From NCBI GenBank assembly GCA_964528595.1, contig CAZGTM010000033.1:1-41635 (forward strand): a DNA stretch of 41,635 nucleotides, read 5' to 3'. Source of the stretch: CAYFKJ01 sp964528595. GTDB taxonomy: Bacteria; Pseudomonadota; Alphaproteobacteria; UBA2966. This document shows, piece after piece, positions 25,097-31,925 of the stretch (within the stretch, counting starts at the first letter, position 1; each line of letters opens with the position of its first letter). The notes under the pieces are model-generated. The model was not told the origin of the DNA and made no database searches. It saw nothing but the letters and a program-made list of their open reading frames with translations. Made by a program: the position numbers and the translations under genes.

Positions 25097-26473
25097 TCAT
25101 GACCCGCCCTCCCCGTTCGGCCAGCCGGGCGCGGCATCGGCGGCCCCGAGAGCGCCGACGACGTTGTCGACGGCGTCACCCAGACGCTCGACGATAACGC
25201 CGATGTCTTCGGCCTCGACGATGAAGGGCGGCGCTAGCAGAACATGGTCGCCCAAGACGCCGTCGATCGTGCCGCCCATCGGGTAGCACATCAGACCGGC
25301 CTCCATGGCCGCCGCCTTGATCCGGGCGTGTACTTTCAAGGCCGGGTCAAAGGGCGCCTTAGAGGACCGGTCGGCCACCAGTTCGATGGCCTGGAACAAG
25401 CCGCGCCCGCGAATGTCGCCGACATGATTGTGATTGCCGAACCGCTCGTGCAGCGCTGCGTTCAATTCAAGCCCGCGCGTGCGAACGGAGCTGAGCAGAT
25501 CCCGGCTTTCGATGGCTTCTTGCACCGCCAAAGCCGCGGCGCAGGCGGTGACATGGCCCATGTAGGTGTGGCCGTGCTGGAAAGCGCCTGAGCCCTCGCG
25601 CACGGCGGCGAATATGGCGTCGGACACCATCAGCGCCCCAATGGGCTGATATCCGGCGCCCAGGCCCTTTGCCGCGATCAGCAGGTCTGGCGCGACACCC
25701 TCCTGCTCGCAAGCATAAAGCGTACCGGTCCGCCCCATGCCGCACATCACTTCATCGAGGATCAACAAAACGCCGTACTTGTCGCAGATCTCGCGGATGC
25801 GGGTGAAATATCCCGGCACAGGCGCGGCGGCCCCGATCGTGGCGCCCACCACGGTCTCGGCGACAAACGCCGCCACCGTTTCCGAACCGGCATCGAGGAT
25901 CGCTGTTTCCAGCTCATCGGCCACCCGCAGGCCGTAGGCTTCGTCGCTTTCATCGTCGTGCCGGCCCCGGTAGGCATGGCAAGGTGAAATATGGCTGACG
26001 GACATCAGCATCGGCTCGTAAGGTTCGCGCCGCCACTGATTGCCGCCCACCGCCAGGGCGCCAAGGGTGTTGCCGTGGTAGCTCTGGCGCCGGGCGATGA
26101 AGTGGCGCCGTTCCGGCTGGCCGATCTCGAGGAAGTACTGGCGCGTCAGCTTGAGCGCCGCTTCCATGGCCTCGGAACCGCCGGAAAGGTAATAGACGTG
26201 GTCCAGATCGCCGGGCGCCGCCGCCGTCAGCTTGTCGGCCAGCACCTCCATGGCTTCGGTGGTGAAAAAAGAAGAATGGGCGTAGGCCAAATTATCGAGT
26301 TGTCCGGCAATGGCGCGCCGAACGTCCTCGTCCGAATGGCCCAGCGCCGATACCGCCGCACCGCCGGACGCGTCGAGATAACGCTTGCCTTCCGAATCAA
26401 CGATCCAAATGCCCTCGCCCCGAACCGCAACGGGCAGATCCGACGTAGTCTGGCGATGGAAGACGTGCGTCAT
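25097..26473 (-). CDS. Class III (omega) aminotransferase
   Basis: A 458-residue PLP-dependent aminotransferase of the omega/beta-alanine-pyruvate group. Visible motifs are LSGGSEAMEAALKLTRQYFL, the SYHGNTLGAL segment, LILDEVMCGMGRTG with D240/E241, the PLP lysine K269 in LLIAAKGLGAGYQPIGA, and GHTYMGHVTACAAALA. It would transfer the terminal amino group of an omega-amino acid or amine to pyruvate or 2-oxoglutarate. It overlaps the upstream RpiR-family gene by 4 bp (ATGA) and is surely co-transcribed with it, and is therefore likely regulated by it. The gene converges on the PLP desulfhydrase-like gene with a 5-bp gap. Confidence 0.92.
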   Translation of the reverse strand: MTHVFHRQTTSDLPVAVRGEGIWIVDSEGKRYLDASGGAAVSALGHSDEDVRRAIAGQLDNLAYAHSSFFTTEAMEVLADKLTAAAPGDLDHVYYLSGGSEAMEAALKLTRQYFLEIGQPERRHFIARRQSYHGNTLGALAVGGNQWRREPYEPMLMSVSHISPCHAYRGRHDDESDEAYGLRVADELETAILDAGSETVAAFVAETVVGATIGAAAPVPGYFTRIREICDKYGVLLILDEVMCGMGRTGTLYACEQEGVAPDLLIAAKGLGAGYQPIGALMVSDAIFAAVREGSGAFQHGHTYMGHVTACAAALAVQEAIESRDLLSSVRTRGLELNAALHERFGNHNHVGDIRGRGLFQAIELVADRSSKAPFDPALKVHARIKAAAMEAGLMCYPMGGTIDGVLGDHVLLAPPFIVEAEDIGVIVERLGDAVDNVVGALGAADAAPGWPNGEGGS

Positions 26474-27399
26474 GCCGCACCCGCCTTGCGTTGGGGATCA
26501 TCCTGGTCCGCCGATGACTCCGGGGTCCAATAAGCGTCAAAGTTTTCGAGGTGCATTTCCGTCCGCGTCAGGCGTTCGATCGCGGCGCTGCCGCCATGGG
26601 CCACCAGGAATGCAACAAACGCTTCCGCCAGCGCCATGGCTGCTACCACCGAACGGAAAAACGACGGGCTGTCGTTGGCCACAACGAAGGATTTGGCGGC
26701 GCCCTCGGCCAGAGGCGACACCGTGCTGTCGGTAATCGCCACGAGTTTGGCCCCCGACGACAGGGCATGGCGCGCCGCGCGTACCGTCTCGCGTGTGTAC
26801 GGTTCGAAACTGACCGCGATCAGCACATCACCGTCGCGCATGTCGCGCAGTTCGTCCGCCATGGTCGAGGCAATGCCGTTGGCCAACACGACATTGTCAT
26901 GGAACATACGGCAGGCGTAGTGCAGGTAATAGGCCACCGGATGGCACTTGCGCATGCCCACCACGAAGATGCGCCGGGCATCCTCCAGCATTTCCGCGAG
27001 TTCGGCCAGATCGGCCGCCGAGGTTGCGGCAAAGGTCCGGCTGAGATTGTCCTGGCCGGCGGCCTGGATCTCCACCAACAGATCGTCGCGTTCGTGGCTG
27101 GTCCGGTCCGCCTCGCGGGCCTGCAGGTGGCGTGCCCGGTCGGCGTAGCGGTCGGTATGGGTGCGCAGACGCTGGCGGAACGGCTCGCGGAATTTGGCGT
27201 AGCCGGAAAAATCCAACTCTTTGGCCAGCCGCACCATGGTGGAAGGATGCACCCCGGCGTGAGAGGCCACGGTGCGCATCGAATTGAGCGCGACGTCATC
27301 CGGCGCATCGAGAACATAGCGCGCCGCCCGCTTGAGCTGCGGGCTCAAGGCGGGAAACGCGTTCTCAATGCGGGCTTTTACCGCACCTGTATCGATCAC
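26470..27399 (-). CDS. MurR/RpiR-family transcriptional regulator
   Basis: A 309-residue regulator with an N-terminal RpiR HTH (residues ~1-80: SPQLKRAARYVLD, NSMRTVASHAGVHPSTMVRL, AKELDFSGYAKFREPFRQRL) and a C-terminal SIS sugar/phosphate-sensing domain (~130-280, IFVVGMRKCHPVAYYLHYAC, ISFEPYTRETVRAARHALS-like). RpiR proteins repress or activate sugar, amino-sugar and, in many alphaproteobacteria, amino-acid/sulfonate catabolic genes. It is the first gene of a two-gene unit with the aminotransferase. Upstream it has a long 421-bp intergenic region with a structured element and two dyads, both candidate control sites. Confidence 0.92.
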   Translation of the reverse strand: MIDTGAVKARIENAFPALSPQLKRAARYVLDAPDDVALNSMRTVASHAGVHPSTMVRLAKELDFSGYAKFREPFRQRLRTHTDRYADRARHLQAREADRTSHERDDLLVEIQAAGQDNLSRTFAATSAADLAELAEMLEDARRIFVVGMRKCHPVAYYLHYACRMFHDNVVLANGIASTMADELRDMRDGDVLIAVSFEPYTRETVRAARHALSSGAKLVAITDSTVSPLAEGAAKSFVVANDSPSFFRSVVAAMALAEAFVAFLVAHGGSAAIERLTRTEMHLENFDAYWTPESSADQDDPQRKAGAA

Positions 27400-27461
27400 G
27401 AGACCGGACCGTTCATTGTCAGGATAGCTCCCCCCCGGAACAGATCAGTGCCGGCCCCAAC

Positions 27462-27609
27462 GCTTTTGCCAAGTGACCAGGCATCGTTGTCGTCAGTCGC
27501 TGGGGGCGAAATCGCGGCCGGTCCCTCCTGCTGCCGGGTAATCGGCGCTGGAGGGACCTTGGTTGCCGCTGACCGGCGCCCCCTCAGAAATTTCCGGTCT
27601 GGCAAAAGC
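27462..27609. repeat. 148-nt nested inverted-repeat element (structured RNA or palindromic element)
   Basis: Four sets of complementary arms are nested: outer GCTTTTGCCA (27462-27471) with TGGCAAAAGC (27600-27609), 10 bp perfect; GGGGGCG (27502-27508) with CGCCCCC (27577-27583); GGTCCCTCC (27520-27528) with GGAGGGACC (27550-27558), 9 bp perfect; and GCCG with CGGC around loop GGTAAT. Short extra pairs (GACC/GGTC) extend the outer stem. Nothing in the element matches a tRNA, SRP or riboswitch consensus I can recall. It begins 63 bp upstream of the rpiR start, so on the minus strand it would form a 5' leader; it may alternatively be a mobile palindromic (MITE-like) unit. Confidence 0.55.
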
Positions 27610-27637
27610 CTACAAAGATGCCCGTCCGCTTGCAACA

Positions 27638-27676
27638 AATGATTCATTGTCCAAAAAAATGAATCGATTGGTTCAT
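27638..27676. promoter_or_regulatory. Paired dyads with GATTCAT/ATGAATC arms (candidate operator)
   Basis: A perfect palindrome AATGA-T-TCATT (27638-27648) is followed by ATGAATC-GATT-GGTTCAT (27659-27676, one mismatch). The GATTCAT of the first and ATGAATC of the second are themselves a perfect 7-bp inverted repeat. The region is strikingly A+T-rich against its surroundings. It suits a dimeric or tetrameric regulator such as the divergent RpiR protein, but that assignment is inference. Confidence 0.45.
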
Positions 27677-27800
27677 ATGTCAGGGTTGTTGTCCTAAATC
27701 GGACCGGTATGGCTTATCCTTGATTGTTCGGGCCGGAGCCTATCTATTTCAAGGGATGGCAAATGATCCTCAAAGGCAACGCACCTGACCGGAGGCCAGA

Positions 27801-27824
27801 TTGTTTATAGAGCGCATCGGATGA
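27801..27824 (+). other. Seven-codon leader frame overlapping the larC start
   Basis: TTG TTT ATA GAG CGC ATC GGA TGA is preceded by GGAGG with a five-base gap, and its stop overlaps the larC ATG as ATGA. larC has no convincing ribosome site of its own, so translational coupling through this mini-frame is plausible. It could also be chance. Confidence 0.3.
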
Positions 27825-29011
27825 CAACCAGGGCCGTCGCCATTCATCTCGACGCCGTCGGCGGTATCGCCGGCGATATGTTCGCGGCAGCCCTCCTGGA
27901 CACCCGCCCCGACCTCTGGCCGGCGTGTGAGCGCGCCATCGCCGCCCTGGGGTTGGACCCGGCAGCCTCGGCGGCTCCGACTGCCCACGGGGACGGTCTG
28001 CTGCACGGCTCGCGGTTCGTTGTCCAGGCACCGGACACGGCGGAGCACACGTCCTGGCGCAATATCAGATCGCGATTGGCGGCTGCCGGTCTGGATGGGG
28101 ATGTCCGGGAGGCAGCGCTGGCGATATTCGCCGGCCTCGCCCAAGCGGAAGCGACGATCCACAATTGCGCCGTCGACGAGGTGACCTTCCACGAGGTCGG
28201 CGCCCAGGATTCTCTGATCGACATCGTCACGGCGGCGGTTCTCATCGCGGCATTGCAGCCCTGCCGCTGGTCCATCGGACCGATCCCGCGGGGCCGCGGC
28301 CAGGTCGAAACCGCTCACGGTGTCCTGCCGCTGCCCGCGCCCGCGACGGTCGAACTGCTTAAGGACTTCGTGCTGGTGGACGACGGCGAAGCGGGCGAAC
28401 GCGTCACTCCAACCGGCGCCGCCATTATCAAATACCTGGATCCGAGCCAGTCGGCGGATCCCGTTCCCCGCCGCCTGATCGGTGCCGGGCTGGGTTTCGG
28501 CACAAAGACGCTGCAATCGCGCAGCAACGTCCTGCGCGCCACACTCTTCGCCGCTGCCGACGACGGCATCCTGGGCGATCAGGTTGCCGTATTCCGCTGT
28601 GAGATCGACGACCAGACGGCCGAGGACCTGGCCATTGCGGTCGGTCACATCAGGGCGGCGGACGGCGTGCTCGATGTCTGCCAATGGCCCGTGTTCGCCA
28701 AAAAAGGCCGGCTGGCCACGGCGCTGCAGGTTCTGGCCGAGCCGGACGCGACGGACATCGTCATCCGGGAAATCTTCCGCGAAACCACGACGCTGGGCAT
28801 CCGCCACGGCGTCCAGTCGCGCAGCGTGCTGACCCGCCAGGCCGATGAAATCGACGGCATCGGCGTTAAACTCGTCATGCGGCCGGAGGAGGCGACGGCA
28901 AAGGCGGAAGCCGAGGACCTGGCGAATATCAAAAGCCACGCGGCCCGGCAGGACATCCGACGATCCACCGAGGCCGCCGCGCTGGAAAAACGCGATGCAG
29001 CAAAAAGCTGA
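27821..29011 (+). CDS. larC: LarC, nickel insertion protein for the nickel-pincer cofactor
   Basis: A 396-residue LarC (formerly DUF111). In lactate racemase maturation LarC inserts nickel into the dithio-pyridinium mononucleotide in a CTP-dependent way. The start IHLDAVGGIAGDMFAAALLD is the family signature. Further recognisable parts are TFHEVGAQDSLIDIVTAAVL, the proline-rich HGVLPLPAPATVELLK, and GIRHGVQSRSVL near the C-terminus. Unlike the Lactobacillus gene, which needs a programmed frameshift, this is a single open frame. The ATG at 27821 is the only good in-frame start after an upstream stop. It is the first gene of larC-larE-larB and overlaps larE by 17 nt. Confidence 0.95.
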   Translation: MTTRAVAIHLDAVGGIAGDMFAAALLDTRPDLWPACERAIAALGLDPAASAAPTAHGDGLLHGSRFVVQAPDTAEHTSWRNIRSRLAAAGLDGDVREAALAIFAGLAQAEATIHNCAVDEVTFHEVGAQDSLIDIVTAAVLIAALQPCRWSIGPIPRGRGQVETAHGVLPLPAPATVELLKDFVLVDDGEAGERVTPTGAAIIKYLDPSQSADPVPRRLIGAGLGFGTKTLQSRSNVLRATLFAAADDGILGDQVAVFRCEIDDQTAEDLAIAVGHIRAADGVLDVCQWPVFAKKGRLATALQVLAEPDATDIVIREIFRETTTLGIRHGVQSRSVLTRQADEIDGIGVKLVMRPEEATAKAEAEDLANIKSHAARQDIRRSTEAAALEKRDAAKS

Positions 29012-29831
29012 GCCCGAATTCAGCGCCAAGACGGGCAAACTGGCCGCCGTCATCGAAGGCTATGGCGACATCACGATCGCGCTATCCGGCGGGGTTGATT
29101 CGATGACGCTCTCCAGCTTCGCCCATCGCCGGTTCGGACCCGGCCGCGTCACGATGGTCCACGCCGTTTCCCCGGCGGTGCCGGCGGAAGCCACGGCGCG
29201 GGTCAGGGCGCAGGCGGCGGGCGAAAACTGGCGGCTTGAGTTGGTCGACGCCGGTGAATTCGGCGATGAACGCTACCGCGCCAATCCGCTGAACCGTTGT
29301 TTCTTCTGCAAGTCGAACCTCTATCAAACCCTGGCGGCGCTGACCGAAGGCGTTCTGGTTTCGGGCACCAACTCGGATGATCTCGGGGATTTCCGCCCCG
29401 GCCTCGAAGCGGCGGCGGACCACGCGGTCAAGCATCCCTATGTGGAGGCCGGTCTGGCCAAGTCCGACGTGCGGCGACTGGCGCTTGAACTGGATTTACC
29501 CAAGCTGGCGGCCCTGCCGGCCTCGCCTTGCCTGGCCAGCCGGGTCGAAACGGGCATTCGCATCGATGCCGGCGACATGGCGGCCATCGACAAGGTCGAG
29601 ACCCGGTTGCGGCGGCAGCTGGCACCCGAAACCGTGCGCTGCCGGGTGCGGCCCAACGGAATCGTGATCGAGCTCGACGACGCGGCATTGCACGCCCTGA
29701 CGCCGGACGGCCGGGCGGATGCCGTCGACTTGGTCATCCGTGAATTCGACCTAACGCCCAACCTTCAAGTCCAAATCGTGCCCTACCGCCAGGGCAGCGC
29801 TTTTGTCGGCAACCCCCGCATGGCCGTCTGA
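28995..29831 (+). CDS. larE: LarE, ATP-dependent sulfur transferase (three-cysteine form)
   Basis: A 278-residue PP-loop enzyme that adenylates the nicotinate-derived precursor and adds sulfur to form its thiocarboxylates. The PP-loop SGGVDS is at 31-36. The cysteine in PASPCLASR (C179) corresponds to the sacrificial Cys176 of Lactobacillus LarE. In addition there is a CxxC (C102/C105, RCFFCKSNLY). A LarE class with three cysteines is reported to carry a [4Fe-4S] cluster and to act catalytically instead of sacrificing its own sulfur; the three cysteines here fit that class. The start ATG lies inside the end of larC, and the stop shares one base with the larB start. Confidence 0.94.
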   Translation: MQQKAEPEFSAKTGKLAAVIEGYGDITIALSGGVDSMTLSSFAHRRFGPGRVTMVHAVSPAVPAEATARVRAQAAGENWRLELVDAGEFGDERYRANPLNRCFFCKSNLYQTLAALTEGVLVSGTNSDDLGDFRPGLEAAADHAVKHPYVEAGLAKSDVRRLALELDLPKLAALPASPCLASRVETGIRIDAGDMAAIDKVETRLRRQLAPETVRCRVRPNGIVIELDDAALHALTPDGRADAVDLVIREFDLTPNLQVQIVPYRQGSAFVGNPRMAV

Positions 29832-30505
29832 TGGACACCGGCGACATCAAACTCGACCTCAACCGGGCCGACCGCATCGGCTTCGGGGAGGCCGTGTTCT
29901 GCGCCCAGAAAACGGTGGCGCAAATCGAAGCCATCCTGTCCGAGGCCGCTTTGGGTCAGGCAGCCCTGCTCCTCACCCGCTTGTCCGAGACCAAATTCGC
30001 AGCCCTGCCGGATGCCTGCGCCGATGATTTGGACTACGACGCGGAATCGCAAACCGCATTTTTCCGTTATTCACCGAGCCCGCTGGCGCCTGCCGATATT
30101 GCCATCGTTACGGCCGGAACCTCCGACGCCGGCGTCGCCCGTGAGGCCATGCGGACGCTGCGCTTCAACCAACTCGATGCGACAGCAATATTCGATGTCG
30201 GCGTCGCCGGCATCTGGCGTCTGATGGAACGCATCGATGAGATCAAGCGCCATCCCGTCGTCATCGCGGTGGCCGGCATGGACGCCGCCATGCCATCGGT
30301 GCTCGGCGGTCTGGTGCCGGGCCTCCTGATCGCGGTGCCGACATCGACGGGATATGGTGTGGCGCTCAACGGCGAGACGGCCTTCGCCGCATCGCTCGCG
30401 TCCTGCGCGCCGGGGGTGACGGTGTGCAACATCGACAACGGCTACGGCGCCGCCTGCGCCGCCATCCGCGCGCTGTCGGCGGCCAAAATGGTGTCCGGAG
30501 ACTAG
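29831..30505 (+). CDS. larB: LarB, NaAD carboxylase/hydrolase of nickel-pincer cofactor synthesis
   Basis: A 224-residue LarB, related to PurE (AIR carboxylase). It carboxylates the pyridine ring of nicotinic acid adenine dinucleotide at C5 and hydrolyses the phosphoanhydride, the first step of the pathway. Features are LDLNRADRIGFGEAVFC near the N-terminus (family: RxxRxGxPExV), the PurE-like core IAIVTAGTSDAGVAREAM, and VIAVAGMDAAMPSVLGGLVP with PTSTGYG. It is the last gene of larC-larE-larB. Its TAG stop falls in a CTAG that also supplies the stop of the convergent larA homologue. Confidence 0.95.
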   Translation: MDTGDIKLDLNRADRIGFGEAVFCAQKTVAQIEAILSEAALGQAALLLTRLSETKFAALPDACADDLDYDAESQTAFFRYSPSPLAPADIAIVTAGTSDAGVAREAMRTLRFNQLDATAIFDVGVAGIWRLMERIDEIKRHPVVIAVAGMDAAMPSVLGGLVPGLLIAVPTSTGYGVALNGETAFAASLASCAPGVTVCNIDNGYGAACAAIRALSAAKMVSGD

Positions 30506-31791
30506 CTGCGGAACGGCACCAGGTAGGGGCCTTCGGGAATCACGGCGATCTCGGCGCTGCCGTGGCGGGCGATGCTGGCGGCGATCGCCTCGGTCATGCC
30601 GGACACGCTTTCGACGCCGGTGAGGGCCAGATCGTCGGCGCCCAGACCTGTGGTGTAGAGCTGGATATCGCCAACCCGCATGGGCTTCAGCTGCATCTCG
30701 GTCTGCCACTCGTCGATCTCGGCGAACTCCTTGCCCATCAGCGTCTCCAAAAAGGCATCCGGCCCCAGCGCCACCAGCTTGCGCTGGGCTTCGCGGAATT
30801 CATCGGAGCCGATGCCTTCCGAACAATCCGAGGCAATGATCAGGGTGCCGCCCTCCTCCAGGATATCGAGCGGCGTCACCATACCCTTGACGGTCTGATA
30901 GTAAGTCTTATCCAGCGGATAGCCGGCGGCGGACGTCACGATGGTCTTGAACTTGCGGCTCACCGGCACCTCGACGTTGCCGCGCACGAACGCGACGGCC
31001 GCGAGATGGCTTTCAATGATTTCGCCGAAGGTGACGTGGGCCAGGTTGCGCTCCTCGTCGATCACGGTATTGAGCCCCAAAACAGGCCCGTCGAGCATGG
31101 CGATGATGTCGAGCTGTTCCTCGTGCAACGGATTGCGCTCAAGATTGCAGGAGCTGGCGTAAGGGTCTTCCATGAAACGTGCGCTGTGAAAGGTGCGGAT
31201 GGTCTCGTGGTGGGCGACGCCGGGAGCGACCACCTTGCGCCCGCCGGAATAACCGGCCATGAAATGGGGCTCGACCAGACCGGTGGCGATCTTGATATCC
31301 GCCTCGACGAAGCGCCGGTCGAGGCCCACAGGGGTGCCGCGTTTCGGGGTGCGGCCCATCATGACGTGATCGTCGTCGTTGCGGGCATCGTGGTTGACGA
31401 CCCGGACATTCTCCAACACCCAGGGATCGCCGACCAGTTCCGCCAACTCGTCGCCCAGGTTGGGCCGATGCAGCCCGGTCGCCACCAGAACGGTGATCGA
31501 AGAGAGGGGAACGCCCGCGTCATGCAGGCGGTCGATCAGCGGTTTGAGGAAGAGACCGTTGGGAACGGGCCGGGTGATATCGCAGATCAGAATGCAGGCC
31601 GAGGCGGAGCCGGTGGCGAATTCACGTAAAGGAGCGGCGCCCATGGGGTTGTCCAGTGCGCCGGCGATCAAAGCCGCAGAATCGGGCGGGATTTCCAGGG
31701 GCGGTTTGCGGATCACCGTCGGTTTGGCCTCGGGCGGGAGTTCCACCTTCAGCCCGGTTCTCCCGTATGCCAGCTCAATTTCCATAGCCAT
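30502..31791 (-). CDS. LarA-family nickel-pincer racemase/epimerase
   Basis: A 429-residue LarA homologue. LarA enzymes use the nickel-pincer nucleotide for hydride-transfer racemisation of 2-hydroxy acids. All hallmark residues are present with Lactobacillus spacing: H108 in VATGLHRP, H176 in EPHFMAG, the cofactor-bearing lysine K186 in YSGGRKVVAPG, and H202 (108/174/184/200 in L. plantarum). D71 and R74 in ICDITRP also fit. The homologue family covers lactate, malate and other 2-hydroxyacid racemases and C2 epimerases, so lactate is not assured. It lies on the strand opposite to larCEB, its stop overlapping that of larB. Confidence 0.9.
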   Translation of the reverse strand: MAMEIELAYGRTGLKVELPPEAKPTVIRKPPLEIPPDSAALIAGALDNPMGAAPLREFATGSASACILICDITRPVPNGLFLKPLIDRLHDAGVPLSSITVLVATGLHRPNLGDELAELVGDPWVLENVRVVNHDARNDDDHVMMGRTPKRGTPVGLDRRFVEADIKIATGLVEPHFMAGYSGGRKVVAPGVAHHETIRTFHSARFMEDPYASSCNLERNPLHEEQLDIIAMLDGPVLGLNTVIDEERNLAHVTFGEIIESHLAAVAFVRGNVEVPVSRKFKTIVTSAAGYPLDKTYYQTVKGMVTPLDILEEGGTLIIASDCSEGIGSDEFREAQRKLVALGPDAFLETLMGKEFAEIDEWQTEMQLKPMRVGDIQLYTTGLGADDLALTGVESVSGMTEAIAASIARHGSAEIAVIPEGPYLVPFRS

Positions 31792-31840
31792 CTTCCTCGG
31801 ACCCTCAAGGTAGTCGTTTATACCTCAATCGGCTGGCGGA

Positions 31841-31866
31841 GTCCGGGAATCGACAGCTTCCCGGAC
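31841..31866. promoter_or_regulatory. Perfect 9-bp dyad upstream of larA homologue and divergent membrane gene
   Basis: GTCCGGGAA (31841-31849) and TTCCCGGAC (31858-31866) form a perfect inverted repeat with an 8-base spacer. It lies 50 bp upstream of the larA-like start and 60 bp upstream of the GTG of the membrane gene. It is either an operator shared by the two divergent promoters or a hairpin in a leader; no T-run follows. Confidence 0.45.
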
Positions 31867-31925
31867 CGATGATAGCCTCACCTCGACAAAATTCGGCAGA
31901 GACCGGAAAGACCCGGGGGAAACTA

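Larger units (their letters stand above)
27400..27820. other. 421-bp intergenic region between divergent rpiR-aminotransferase and lar operons
   Basis: No protein gene is credible here. It contains the nested 148-nt inverted repeat (27462-27609), two A+T-rich dyads at 27638-27676 and, next to larC, a small leader frame at 27801-27824. Promoters for both divergent operons must lie here; TTGTCC near 27690 followed by TTATCC-like bases near 27714 is a possible sigma70 pair for larC but is weak. Confidence 0.6.

Noticed and set aside
23754..25100. 448-codon minus-strand open frame
   Set aside because: It runs antisense through the PLP-enzyme gene and the divergent promoter region; the opposite-strand gene has clear motifs and a ribosome site.
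27462..27609. Known riboswitch (cobalamin, TPP, glycine) or SRP/6S RNA
   Set aside because: The conserved core sequences of these classes were looked for on both strands and not found, so only a structural description is given.
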